A stretch of 64,000 bases of DNA. It comes from Pseudorasbora parva. Taxonomy: Eukaryota > Chordata > Actinopteri > Cypriniformes > Gobionidae. Both the position numbers and the translations under genes were made by a program. Under the pieces are notes generated by a model. The model was given only the letters and a program-made list of their open reading frames with translations, ran no database searches and was not told the DNA's origin. Of this stretch, positions 11,240 through 21,587 are shown one piece after another; position 1 is the stretch's first letter, and each line of letters begins with the position of its first letter. The stretch is taken from NCBI RefSeq assembly GCF_024679245.1, contig NC_090179.1, positions 6,188,320 through 6,252,319 on the forward strand. The letters run 5' to 3'.

Positions 11240-11760
11240 TGACCTGAATCAATCCCTTACAATAGTAAATCTGGCAAAGACGACTGATTTCTTGGTAGAG
11301 GAAATTAAGTCACTATCTGCAAGGGTCAAGAGTAACGAGAATAAGGTGTCGCAAATTGAGCAGGTGGCTCGGATGGATCAAGGCAAGTGTGATCAAGCCG
11401 AGATCTAAAGTAGGAGTTGAAATTTAAGGTTAAAAAACCTCAAAGAAACAGAAGGAGAAGATATCAGAACCAAAGAGCTCAAAATCCTAAAAATTCTTAC
11501 TCCAGACGCGGTAGAAAAACGGAGTAATTCTTACTCCGTTTTTGCGTTGACACAATCCATAGAGTTGGACGTCCTGGGACGGGTCATCATCCAGTTCGCA
11601 CTCCGGACCTACAGAGAGAAAGTCTGGAAAGCTGCGCGGGATCATCCTGCACTCAAGGAATGAGGTGTTTGCCTTGCAGAGGATCTGACATTTGCAGAAA
11701 GACAACAGAGAAAGTGCCTATGGCCAAGGGTAAAAGCGGCGAGAGAAAAGGGGAAGAGAC
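11240..11760 (+). pseudogene. L1-type LINE ORF1 fragment, unit 1
   Basis: Translated in pieces, the plus strand gives a coiled-coil stretch (SLSARVKSNENKVSQIEQ), then RNNLRL-like SRS-NLRLKNLKETEGED, then VIIQFALRTYREKVWKAARD and AEDLTFAERQQRK. This order matches L1 ORF1 proteins (coiled coil, RRM, C-terminal domain). Stops interrupt it at 11406, 11416 and 11660, and a 13-bp hairpin (11515-11543) has replaced part of the RRM. No ORF2 follows. Confidence 0.65.
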
Positions 11761-11887
11761 AAGACAAGTTGCAAGGGTAAAAGACAAGTTGACGAATATC
11801 AAGATGAATACTGAAATAGGCTAACAATAACTAAATAGGCATTATTAAGGACTGTGCTGGCTAGGCAGTCGAACTGAAATAATAAAT

Positions 11888-11924
11888 GTTCAAGAGTGGC
11901 TTGTGTGTCAAGCCACTCTTGAAC
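11888..11924. repeat. Perfect 16-bp hairpin, unit 1
   Basis: GTTCAAGAGTGGCTTG, a 5-base loop TGTGT, then the exact inverse CAAGCCACTCTTGAAC. The right arm belongs to the Tc1 transposase fragment; the left arm is an inverted copy of it at the fragment's edge. Confidence 0.85.
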
Positions 11925-12270
11925 AACAGACAGCATCAGAAGCGTGTTGCCTGGGCTAAAGACAAAAAGGACTGCTGAGTGGGCCAAAGGTATGTTCTTT
12001 GATGAAAGTAAATTTTGCATTACCTTTGGAAATCAAGTTTTCTGGAGGAAGAGGAGAGGCACACAATCCTAGTTCCTTGAGCTCCAGTGTAAAGTTTCTA
12101 GAGTCAGTGATGGTTTGGGGTGTCATGTCAAATGCTGGTGTTGGTCAACTGTGTTTTCTTAGGTCCAAGGTCAATGCAGGCATATACCAGGAAGTTTTAG
12201 TGCACTTCATGCTTCCTGCTGCTGACCAACTTTATGGAGATGCAGATTTAATCTGTAATAAGGTAAACCA
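11909..12270 (+). pseudogene. Tc1/mariner transposase fragment, unit 1
   Basis: Plus-strand pieces read VKPLLNNRQHQKRVAWAKD, then DESKFCITFGNQ, then SSVKFLESVMVWGVMSNAGV and a YQEVLVHFMLPAADQLYGDAD stretch (quoted in parts). This matches the middle of Tc1-type transposases, including the second catalytic Asp region (MVWG). Frame changes and a stop near 11974 break it, both ends are missing, and no terminal repeats are seen. Confidence 0.75.
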
Positions 12271-12330
12271 TGCCTTTGAGACTGGTATAATTGGGGTGGT
12301 AATTTTGTGTTAGTTAGTGCTGGCTTGCAA

Positions 12331-12373
12331 CCTCCTCCTCCTCCTCCTCCTCCTCCTCCTCCTCCTCCTCCTC
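12331..12373. repeat. (CCT)n microsatellite, unit 1
   Basis: About 14 CCT triplets followed by a short (GA)n run. Confidence 0.95.
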
Positions 12374-13063
12374 GAGAGAGAGAGACTTTTACGCTGGCTC
12401 TATCGGTAAAAGTGCAAACTATTCTTCAGTAAAATCTCTTCATTTGATTGATCATCCTGACTCCTGGTCTTCCTTTCTACATATCTGGTCTCTGGGTCTA
12501 AACTGTTAGCCCAACAGAAGTTAAAGACGTTGGAAGTTTTTTTGGATCGAGTGTACCATGTCTATGTATAATTTAATGTTTGGAAGTAAACATTTGGAAA
12601 AAAAAGTAGACCGTTTGTTTGCTTGCGTTTCAAATACTGGTTGTAGTTAGACAGACTACCAAAGGTGGAACAGAAGAATTAGAAGCAACTGCCATTACAA
12701 TAACTTCATATGAGAAACAATACAGAATGAACAAAACATACTTTATCATCTGATCGCAGAGAAAGAAACATTAGCACAATGCTTAACCAGTAATAACGGA
12801 ACTGACACAACAATACACTCAATTTTCTAAAGTTTTTATTGAATTAACTGTTCCATTGGAATATATTGAATAAATGTAAAGAGATGAACACATATGTCTT
12901 TATGTCACAAACACAAGTCTGCCAGGCATTCACGTGTGAATCGCTTCTGGGCATTTGAGGATTTCGAAACATTTCTTGCGTCAAACCGTCCAGACAAATC
13001 CACAGATAGGTGGACCAAGGTCAATGAAGACTGAAACTAAGACGAAAGCGATTCATCAAAAAA
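12374..13063. other. Spacer from CCT tract to unit boundary, unit 1
   Basis: AT-rich, no gene seen. An AATAAA-like context sits near 12868 and a palindromic CACGTG at 12931-12936. Confidence 0.45.
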
Positions 13064-13568
13064 CATCATCCGGCCATTCGCCCCTAGCCGTGTGCAACAG
13101 ACACTGTACTCTTTTTCTCTGTAAACCATATTTTTTCTTCACTGACGAAAAAAGAAAAAACTATATCATTCTAAGCTTAGAGTTGTGGGGGGAAGAGACA
13201 GGGCAAGATAAAACCGAGAAAAAGAGAGATGTGGAGATAAGAAAGACAAATAATCTACTGCCCAGTGATATGGTTTTCAAGCTGTTATCAATTTTTTTTG
13301 GCCTTCAAAACATCTTAAAATGCACATATGTAGATCATAGAAATAAAAATGTTCTCAGGGGAGCATGCCCCCCAACCGCCCTAAAATTTGGGATTATAGA
13401 TTATAAACCTGTCAACATTATTGGGTAATATTAATGCATGTAGGCTACAATATGGCCATGCAATAAGGTATTAATATTAGCTTTATATGTAATTATTAAC
13501 AGCCAATATCCTATGCGTATGAATGTTAGTAAGCTACTAGTTAATAGCACAATTTGGACCCTTAAGTG

Positions 13569-14281
13569 TGTAACGGTGGCAAGCCCACAACCAACTTAAA
13601 TAAACAGTTTAGTTTAACAAAACAGTTCGGGCGCCAGACAAGCTTAAACTTGTCAAGATACAAAAAAATCGGGTTGTTGCGTTTGTCACCCCGGAGTAGC
13701 TCTATTAGCCACCGATTACAAACAAAAGAATCAGATCACACACAAAGGAGTCATATTCACAGGTATATATTTTTTTTTCCACCCAAATTCACAAGAAACA
13801 AACAAACCAAAAAAAAAAAAAAAAATGAACAACAACAACAAAAAAAAAATAGGATATAGAAATAATAAAATGTAATTAAAGAACCTAAAGTTCCTTCTAT
13901 TATTTCCAAAAAAAACTTTCACAGTTGGTTAAATGTAGTTACAATGGGAACACAAAAATAAATACAGACAAAAATAAATAACCAAAGAGGACAATAACTT
14001 ACATGACTTAAACCTACAATGACTGTGCTTTTAAGTAACTCTGTAGATTAACGTCATACAATAGCCTCATCTCCCACGAGCAATCGAGAGAAAATAAAAT
14101 AAAAATAATAATAGATGAAAACATCAATACAGTCAGTTACGGCATGACCAGAAAACAAAAAGAGAAAAAAATGTGTCCACACACAGTCGTGCAAATCAAC
14201 CACCAGGAATGGGAAAAATCTTTGCCTAGGCGTGATGAATTTGCGTGCGTGAATGTTCAGGTATGTTCGCGTAATGGGTGG

Positions 14282-14331
<50 letters not shown>

Positions 14332-14784
14332 ACAGCGCTCCGCGCTGCGCTCAGGCTGATGATGGCAGTGAGGAAAACACTGGTTTTAGTCAGAGGGAGT
14401 CGGTGAAAACTAAGGGAGTTTTTAAACAGGAGTTCGTTCACCTGCGCAGCTCTCGCGCCGCTCGTCAGCCACCAAGACTTCGTCACCCTGCCACCAGCTG
14501 CCGAAAGTGCATGCCGCACTACAGAGATCGCCTCGGAAACGCACGTCCGCTTTAGCGACCCAGCCTGGCTCAAACAGCAGTGATGCGTTCAATCTCACCA
14601 ACCCAGCGGTTTGTCTCAGGTCATCCGTTTTCTCTCTCTCTTTATTTCATTCTTTCTTTCTCCCCCTTTTCTTTTGCATTTGCCTCCTTATATACCCACG
14701 TTTCCTATTTCCGGTTAATTTATTTCCCTCCTCCATCCGGCCACACAACAGGAAAACATACCTATTTTTCCTCGTACTGCCACA
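13569..14784 (-). repeat. 3' LTR
   Basis: 1216 bp. In element orientation it runs from TGTGGCAG to CGTTACA. It has a TATATAAGG promoter motif (14694-14686), an AATAAA about 45 bp downstream (14646-14641), and a long (GT)n tract at about 14285-14330 that is longer than in the 5' LTR. Confidence 0.9.
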
Positions 14785-14796
14785 CTCTCCCTCCCT
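14785..14796 (-). other. Polypurine tract
   Basis: AGGGAGGGAGAG on the minus strand, directly next to the 3' LTR, in the position that primes plus-strand DNA synthesis. Confidence 0.75.
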
Positions 14797-14842
14797 AGAG
14801 AAAACAACCCATGGTTGTAAGGGAAAAGGTGGAAAATGGGGA

Positions 14843-16705
14843 TTAAAAGCCCAAGAAATCCTCATCCTCACTGGCGGATTCTTGAAATATCTCAAGGATT
14901 CGTTGCCTCTCTTGAATTTCAACCTCCTCAGATGTGGGGTAACATGGTTTTAAATTAGTCACATGCACATTGCGAACATCTTCCCCCGTGGACTCCAACG
15001 CCACTTGATAATTCAACGGACCCTGCTGCTTTATTATACGGTAAGGACCCTTCCATCTTGGAGCAAATTTTGCACTGAAGTGATGTTGGGCACTGGACTG
15101 GGGAAAATTCCTTACCCACACCCGGTCCTTTTCCTTAAAGAATACCTCCCGTCTGTTTTTATTGTAGTTCCTGAGCTGTCTTTTCTGTGCTTTTTTGCAG
15201 CATTCCTTGGCCTTTGATTGAAGTTGGACAAGATTATTGACAACATCATATGAAGGTAGATCGGGAGAGAGATTCTTACCGTGCAACAGTTTGTCCATTG
15301 GACCTTGCAACTTTCTCCCCAGGTGGAGTTCTGCTGGACTCATGCCAATGGACTCCTGGACAGCTGAGTTAACTGCAAATCGTAGTTCAGGTAAGTATTG
15401 ATCCCATTTCTTATGGTTATCATCTACATAAGCGGCAATCATATACTTTAGGGTCCTGTTTACTCTCTCTGTCATATTGGTTTGTGGGTGGTAGGCTGTA
15501 GTGAGTTTTTGTGAGACACTCCACTTACCACATAACTCCTTAAATACAGCAGAAAGGAACTGGGTACCTCTATCTGATACGATGAAGTCCGGAACACCCC
15601 ATCGTGTCAGAATCTCTCTCCTGAAAATCATTGCCACAGTTTGTGCATTGGCCTTCCTCATGGGAAACAGCTCCACCCAGCGGGTAAAGTAGTCCACAAA
15701 GACAAGAAGGTACTCATTCTGTTGGGTACTGCGGGGCATTGGTCCCATGATGTCTACCCCTATCATTTCGTTGGGATGTGAGGTGCTAATTTGTTGTATT
15801 TTCCCTGCAGGTTTACGATTCTCGCTTTTGAGGGTTTGGCATTTCACACACCTTTTGACGTAATTCTTTACGTCCGCCCACATCCCTGGCCAAAAAGCCA
15901 CCTCATGCAGCCTCTGGTAAGTTTTGTAAATACCCATATGACCACTTAACGGATTTGCATGATAGTGTTGCAGGGCTGTCAAAATCAGACTGTTGGGCAT
16001 GTATATCCGGTAATGACATTGGCCACTCTTCAACTGGGTTGTGTGGTACAATTTATCCTCCACTACCGTATATTGATCTTTTAGACGATCGTCATGTCCT
16101 GCCATTTTTTGGAATATTCTGATGACTTCAGGATCTTTGTGTTGTTCCTCCCATATGCCAGCCGCAGTGATTGGAAGGTCTGGTTCCTCAGTTCCACTGG
16201 CATATACACTACATGCAGGTTGGGTGTGGATCCGTGAGAGAGCATCAGGTGCTACATTTAGCCTACCCTTCCGGTACTCAACTACAAAATCAAACTTCTG
16301 CAGTCGAAGAACCCATCTGATCCGTCGGCTGGTGGTTTTTGTAGAGCTCATTACCCACTGCAGGGCTGAGTGATCGGTCACGACAGTGAAGAGTTTGGGC
16401 TCTAAATAATGCTGCCACCTTTCTAGAGCCCACACGACAGCAAGACATTCCTTCTCTGTCGCGGAGTAATTAGTTTCTGCTTTGTTCAGGGTCCTACTGG
16501 CATAAGCAATCACCTGCTCTGAGCCCTGGTCCCGGCGCTGCGTCAGCACAGCACCCAGTCCGGTGTCACTGGCGTCAGTATACACAATAAATGGTCGTTC
16601 AAGGTCAGGATGTCCAAGGATGGGAGGTGAGGTGAGACATGCTTTTAGTAATTCGAAAGCCTGTTGACATTGGGGTGACCAATTAAATGCATGACCCTTT
16701 TTTTT
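14843..16705 (-). pseudogene. pol: pol part 2: RNase H and integrase
   Basis: Continues pol in a different frame from the A-run. The first Met is at 16585, but translation would normally enter from part 1. It has RNase H with the YTDAS and TDHSALQW motifs, then an integrase with zinc-binding His/His/Cys/Cys (about 209, 216, 246, 249) and a catalytic triad at Asp278, Asp338 and Glu373 (Met at 16585 as 1; D-x34-E). A GPY/F-type WKGPYRI module follows, and an acidic C-terminus. No chromodomain follows. All catalytic residues I can check are present, so the only visible damage is the upstream frame break. Confidence 0.8.
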
Positions 16706-18024
16706 AAGGCATTAATGGGTTCTGCGATCCGCGAGAAATTTGGCACAAACCGGTGGTACCACCCGGAGAGTCCAAGGAAACGCTGAACGTCTTTGATGTT
16801 TCGTGGTACAGGGTATGCCCGTATAGCTTCCACCTTACTCGGGTCTGTGGAGATACCATGAATATTCACTACATGCCCGAGGAATGTCAACTCCTGAAGA
16901 CAAAACCTGCTCTTCTTTAGATTTACAGTCAACCCCGCTGTCTGCAATCGATGGAGAATTGTCTGGAGATCAAGGAAGTGTTGGTCCACACATTGTGAGT
17001 ACACTATAATATCATCAATATAGACAAAACAGATGTTACCTCGTAATTCTCCTAAAACGGTCTCCATCAATCTTTGAAAGGTTGCTGGGGCATTTTTTAA
17101 TCCAAAGGGCATGACTTTAAATTGATATAACCCTGATGGAGTGATGAAGGCAGTCATGGGTTTGCTATCTGGGTCCATTGTTACCTGCCAGTATCCACTG
17201 TTGAGGTCGATGGTCGAAAAGATGGATGCACCCGAGAGGGATTCAAGAATCTCATTGATGTTTGGAAGAGGGTATGCATCACTCTCGGTTATAGCATTAA
17301 CCTTTCGGTAATCAACACAGAATCTCATTTTACCATCTTTTTTGGGAACTAGAACCACAGGTGAAGCCCAGGCAGAATGAGATGGTTCTACGATACCTGC
17401 TTTTAACATTTCTTCTAACTGCTCCCTCACAACTGCTTGTTTTGAAGGATTCATGCGATACGGTCGCTGTTTAATGGGCACTGGATGAGTGATATAGAGG
17501 TGGTGTTGAAGAACATCCGTCCGTCCCGGACGAAGGGTACACACCTCATAGTTGGACTCTAAGATTTGCTGCAGTTGTTGTTTTCCATCTGGCGGTAAGT
17601 GAGCACCATTTACCGCAATGTTGATCAACTCCTGGTCATCCAAATTGTCAAGTGGGCAGGATAGCAATGGGTGTTTAGGTGGAGGAACGGAACTAAGCAG
17701 GGACATGCTTTGCTTAACGCTCTTTTGATTATGTTTCTTTTCCAGGTGTGGTGGTTTCACGACAGGTATACTGGCCTGACCTGGTTGAAAAGGGTAGTCT
17801 TCATTAGGGGCAGACTTGAAGGAGTATTTCTGGTCTGTCACATTAATCTGCAGTCCACTAGAGAATATAAAGTTCAAACCTAGAATCACTGCATAAGCAA
17901 GGGCTTTGGGGGTGAGGACAGCCACCCACACTGAGAAAGTCTTATCATGAATAATAATAGGCAGATTTATCCAGCCTAATGGAACTTCTGCAACACCATT
18001 AGCTAAATATAGAGGACCAAGGGT
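16645..18024 (-). pseudogene. pol: pol part 1: end of protease and reverse transcriptase
   Basis: Open in the -1 frame from just before the gag stop. It begins with the C-terminal half of the protease (hydrophobic AVILGLNFIF), then a linker and a reverse transcriptase with the expected order of motifs: PSHSAWASPVVLVPKKDG, YPLPNI, MPFGLKNAPATFQ and the catalytic YIDD at residues 304-307 counted from the Met at 17931. The frame fails in a run of eight A (16705-16698), and the stop follows about 17 codons later, before RNase H. One missing A would account for it. The label pseudogene reflects this break, which could also be a homopolymer sequencing error. Confidence 0.8.
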
Positions 18025-19949
18025 CTAAGGCTGCAATTTGACTCGGGATTAAGCTCTGACCAAAGGTTTTCATGTAGGAGGGTGTAACTTGCGCCTGTAT
18101 CCAGTATAGCCTTTCCTCTCCAAGTGCCAATACTAATGGGTATTACTAATTGTTGTGGTACCGCAGTCGGCTGATTTGTGGGGGTATTGAAACCTGTGGT
18201 GGTACTCTCTTCCATCGTCATAGATGGCCAAGGAGTGGCTGCTGCTGACACCGCATTGCTAGAAGGGGTATTTGGCTGGCGAGGCGGAACCCCAGACTTC
18301 AGAGGTTGGAAGGAACGTTTATTAGTGTTGGCACGATGCTGATCAGATGGCTGGTTGGAAGAAGCAGACGTAAAATGTGGGCAGTTTCCAGGTGAGTGGT
18401 AACCTTTACACCTCCAGCACTGTACTTGAGGCTTCTCCATGGGTTGGTTAGACATTGGTCTTTGGGGCATTGTAGGTGGTTTCATAGCCTTACGTCCCTC
18501 ATTTTGGATGTGCTGCGCATAATCCTTTTCCAGCTGGTGACCCAACTTCACTAGATCTTCAACAGTGCTTACTCTGCTGCGTAGCTGACTGGCTAGATAG
18601 GGCTTGATATTTTTAAGGATCAATTTTACCATGTCACTCTCTGTTAGGGCCGGCTTCCACCTTTTGCAGAGAGCTCGATACGAAAATGCAAAATCCCTAA
18701 TGGATTCTTTCTCTCCTTGGATTCTATTTCTGACCCGATCAGCCAGCTCATCTTCATAATCCTCCGAGAGGAAAGCCGAGAGGAAGGCGGATTCAAACTC
18801 ACCCCATGTCATTATAGAGGATCTGGCAACCTCCCACCAGTCACGGGCAGTTCCATACAGGACAGTTCGGAAGGTGGCCAGCAGGTCTGCATCAACCAAA
18901 GTATGTATTGCTAGAAAATCTTGACAACGGGCCAGATATAGCAAAGGATCTGGGTCATCGGAGGGTCTTCCAAAAGTGGGAAACGTTAATTTCAGGTAGT
19001 CACTTCTTACCCCTGTAGTAGCAGATGAATATGCAAGTGCAGGTGCAGTCACTGAGGGAGAGGGAGGAAGGGAAGCGAGTGACGTAGACTCAGGAGGGGA
19101 TGGTAGCCTTTCCTTAAGTAGATCCACTATCTTCTTTTCTTGTGTTTTGCAACGGTCCATCATCTCAGTCTCAAACTTCCTTAAGTTGGTACAAAGCATA
19201 GCAGTTTGACTGTGGCATTGCTGTATTTCTGTTGTCAGCTGGTCATGGCTTTTTTGAAAGTGCTGTTGCATGGTTTTTAGGTCTTGCTGAACTTCCAGCT
19301 GGAGCTGATCCACCATGAAGCGTACCTCAGATACAACAGTAGATTCTACTTTTTGCAGTTCCCCTGATATCATGAGTTTCATAGCTTTCGTTAACTGATC
19401 AGCCTCAGACTCCTCCTGTTTTCTGCTCGTGGCCAACAGGGTAAGAACTTGCTGCTGGTTGTCCCTCACTTTGGTAGAAAGGTTATCAATTTGGTCACAG
19501 TGCTGAGACGAAGCTGCTTTCAGCCCCTGGGTAAGTTCACAAACTGCTTTCGTCTGGGTTTTAACAAAATCCATTAGTGTATCCCAATTACCTTGAACCT
19601 GTGAAGTAAGTTGTTGCATTTCTCTTCCAGGAGTGGGGAGTCCACCAGGCAAATCCTGCTGAGTCACAGAGAAAGAAGAGGAGAGGTCAGGTGATGTGCA
19701 TAGCCGCATGGGGCCTGGGCCCCGTTCCCAGGAAAGGGTGTGTACTGGAGTGCTGAACTGGACATGTGATTCTGGATATCTAGTTCTAAAGGGCACTTGG
19801 GTGTATGGGACTGAGGCATGGGGAACTTGTGGTGAACGATGCCCAGGGGAAACCAGTGGTGATGGGACAATTGGCCATATTGGGGTTGCAACATCTGGAG
19901 GAGCTTCAATATCCACAAAAGTGGACATAGGGGATGGTGTAGTGGTCAT
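18003..19949 (-). CDS. gag: gag with N-terminal part of protease (retrotransposon)
   Basis: 648 residues. The Pro/Ser-rich N-terminus is followed by a long predicted coiled coil (about 110-290), a capsid-like Retrotrans_gag region (about 310-470, with the DWWEVAR core) and a zinc knuckle at 511-523. The knuckle is C-x2-C-x3-H-x4-C, one residue shorter than the usual C-x2-C-x4-H-x4-C. The aspartic protease motif DTGA starts at residue 617, and the frame stops 31 residues later, in the middle of the protease domain. The rest of that domain is in the -1 frame. This is either a frameshift site or a one-base loss; no classical slippery heptamer is visible in the 22-nt overlap (18003-18024). Confidence 0.85.
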   Translation of the reverse strand: MTTTPSPMSTFVDIEAPPDVATPIWPIVPSPLVSPGHRSPQVPHASVPYTQVPFRTRYPESHVQFSTPVHTLSWERGPGPMRLCTSPDLSSSFSVTQQDLPGGLPTPGREMQQLTSQVQGNWDTLMDFVKTQTKAVCELTQGLKAASSQHCDQIDNLSTKVRDNQQQVLTLLATSRKQEESEADQLTKAMKLMISGELQKVESTVVSEVRFMVDQLQLEVQQDLKTMQQHFQKSHDQLTTEIQQCHSQTAMLCTNLRKFETEMMDRCKTQEKKIVDLLKERLPSPPESTSLASLPPSPSVTAPALAYSSATTGVRSDYLKLTFPTFGRPSDDPDPLLYLARCQDFLAIHTLVDADLLATFRTVLYGTARDWWEVARSSIMTWGEFESAFLSAFLSEDYEDELADRVRNRIQGEKESIRDFAFSYRALCKRWKPALTESDMVKLILKNIKPYLASQLRSRVSTVEDLVKLGHQLEKDYAQHIQNEGRKAMKPPTMPQRPMSNQPMEKPQVQCWRCKGYHSPGNCPHFTSASSNQPSDQHRANTNKRSFQPLKSGVPPRQPNTPSSNAVSAAATPWPSMTMEESTTTGFNTPTNQPTAVPQQLVIPISIGTWRGKAILDTGASYTLLHENLWSELNPESNCSLRPLVLYI

Positions 19950-20361
19950 GTCTGCAAGTACAATAAAGTGTGTACAATGTTATGTAAAATGAAATGTGTA
20001 CGTGTGTCAGTATTAGGCAGCAAAAAACAGCAACAACATTACAATGTTGTACCAGGATTAATTAAACAAATCTAACCCCCATACACTGATTTGCACTCTC
20101 TTCACAAGCATGCAACCGCAAGGTGACACTTCAAATCTTCCTCATTAATTGTTACCTCCTTAACTACAACAAGCAAGCTATTCCACAGTTCAAAAGACAC
20201 AGGTTACCAAAATACAATTTCCCCCAAAGAAACAACAGCAATGTACATCACATTCTTTAGAGGGTGTTTCGCAAAGGAAAAAAAATGTTTTTCATTTCAA
20301 ATTCATAACAAATTTTCAAAAAAGTGTTGTTTTTTTTTTTTTTTTTTTTTTAAAGTTCAGG
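19950..20361 (-). other. Retrotransposon 5' leader between primer-binding site and gag
   Basis: About 410 bp without a convincing ORF. It contains an A-rich tract (20351-20332 on the minus strand). This is where packaging and dimerisation signals would be expected, but none can be recognised by eye. Confidence 0.6.
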
Positions 20362-20379
20362 GTCCCTGTTCGGGCGCCA
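20362..20379 (-). other. Primer-binding site, tRNA-Lys type
   Basis: On the minus strand, four bases after the 5' LTR, is TGGCGCCCGAACAGGGAC. This is the 18-nt sequence complementary to the 3' end of tRNA-Lys3 used by lentiviruses, so minus-strand DNA synthesis is probably primed by that tRNA. Confidence 0.85.
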
Positions 20380-20383
20380 CTTC

Positions 20384-21096
20384 TGTAACGGTGGCAAGCC
20401 CACAACCAACTTAAATAAACAGTTTAGTTTAACAAAACAGTTCGGGCGCCAGACAAGCTTAAACTTGTCAAGATACAAAAAAATCGGGTTGTTGCGTTTG
20501 TCACCCCGGAGTAGCTCTATTAGCCACCGATTACAAACAAAAGAATCAGATCACACACAAAGGAGTCATATTCACAGGTATATATATTTTTTTCCACCCA
20601 AATTCACAAGAAACAAACAAACCAAAAAAAAAAAAAAAATGAACAACAACAACAAAAAAAAAAATAGGATATAGAAATAAGAAAATGTAATTAAAGAACC
20701 TAAAGTTCCTTCTATTATTTCCAAAAAAAACTTTCACAGTTGGTTAAATGTAGTTACAATGGGAACACAAAAATAAATACAGACAAAAATAAATAACCAA
20801 AGAGGACAATAACTTACATGACTTAAACCTACAATGACTGTGCTTTTAAGTAACTCTGTAGATTAACGTCATACAATAGCCTCATCTCCCACGAGCAATC
20901 GAGAGAAAATAAAATAAAAATAATAATAGATGAAAACATCAATACAGTCAGTTACGGCATGACCAGAAAACAAAAAGAGAAAAAAATGTGTCCACACACA
21001 GTCGTGCAAATCAACCACCAGGAATGGGAAAAATCTTTGCCTAGGCGTGATGAATTTGCGTGCGTGAATGTTCAGGTATGTTCGCGTAATGGGTGG

Positions 21097-21134
<38 letters not shown>

Positions 21135-21587
21135 ACAGCGCTCCGCGCTGCGCTCAGGCTGATGATGGCAGTGAGGAAAACACTGGTTTTAGTCAGAGGG
21201 AGTCAGTGAAAACTAAGGGAGTTTTTAAACAGGAGTTCGTTCACCTGCGCAGCTCTCGCGCCGCTCGTCAGCCACCAAGACTTCGTCACCCTGCCACCAG
21301 CTGCCGAAAGTGCATGCCGCACTACAGAGATCGCCTCGGAAACGCACGTCCGCTTTAGCGACCCAGCCTGGCTCAAACAGCAGTGATGCGTTCAATCTCA
21401 CCAACCCAGCGGTTTGTCTCAGGTCATCCGTTTTCTCTCTCTCTTTATTTCATTCTTTCTTTCTCACCCTTTTCTTTTGCATTTGCCTCCTTATATACCC
21501 ACGTTTCCTATTTCCGGTTAATTTATTTCCCTCCTCCATCCGGCCACACAACAGGAAAACACACCTATTTTTCCTCGTACTGCCACA
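20384..21587 (-). repeat. 5' LTR
   Basis: 1204 bp and nearly identical to the 3' LTR. The TATATAAGG motif is at 21497-21489, which would start transcription roughly 120-130 bp into the LTR. The (GT)n tract near 21100-21132 is shorter than in the other LTR. Near the U5 end it has TGGCGCCCGAAC (about 20441-20452), the first 12 bases of the primer-binding site. Confidence 0.9.

Larger units (their letters stand above)
1..13085. repeat. Tandem segmental duplication, unit 1
   Basis: First copy of the tandem unit. The window opens inside the left terminal inverted repeat of the TIR element, and the same sequence recurs at 13086, 33331, 47946 and 62590 with near-identical flanks. The unit holds gene copy A. 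It is the most divergent unit in the gene and right flank: for example GGC against GCC near 12179 and AAGTAAACA against AAGTGAACA near 12590. Its left flank nevertheless matches unit 2. The chosen boundary is arbitrary, because a tandem array does not reveal its original junction. Confidence 0.93.
13569..21587 (-). mobile_element. Ty3/gypsy LTR retrotransposon, 8.0 kb
   Basis: Complete LTR element on the minus strand: 5' LTR 20384-21587, primer-binding site, gag-protease, reverse transcriptase, RNase H, integrase, polypurine tract, 3' LTR 13569-14784. LTRs begin TG and end CA and are flanked by AGTG (13565-13568 and 21588-21591), which is single in the empty sites of the other units. The order RT-RNaseH-integrase is that of Ty3/gypsy. 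No envelope gene and no chromodomain are visible. By eye the LTRs differ by about five substitutions plus microsatellite and homopolymer lengths, so the insertion is young. Two frame breaks in pol make it doubtful that this copy is autonomous. Confidence 0.92.

Noticed and set aside
12955..13428. 157-codon plus-strand ORF across the unit 1/2 boundary.
   Set aside because: It is low in complexity, runs through the TIR, and is cut in units 3-5 by an upstream change and a one-base longer T-run.
14226..14573. ORFs with His-Thr or Cys-Val runs in the LTR.
   Set aside because: They are translations of the (GT)n tract in the LTR.
13569..21587. Endogenous retrovirus, suggested by the lentivirus-like primer-binding site.
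   Set aside because: No envelope gene, and pol features (gypsy-type RT, integrase with GPY/F module) fit Ty3/gypsy. tRNA-Lys priming is not confined to lentiviruses.
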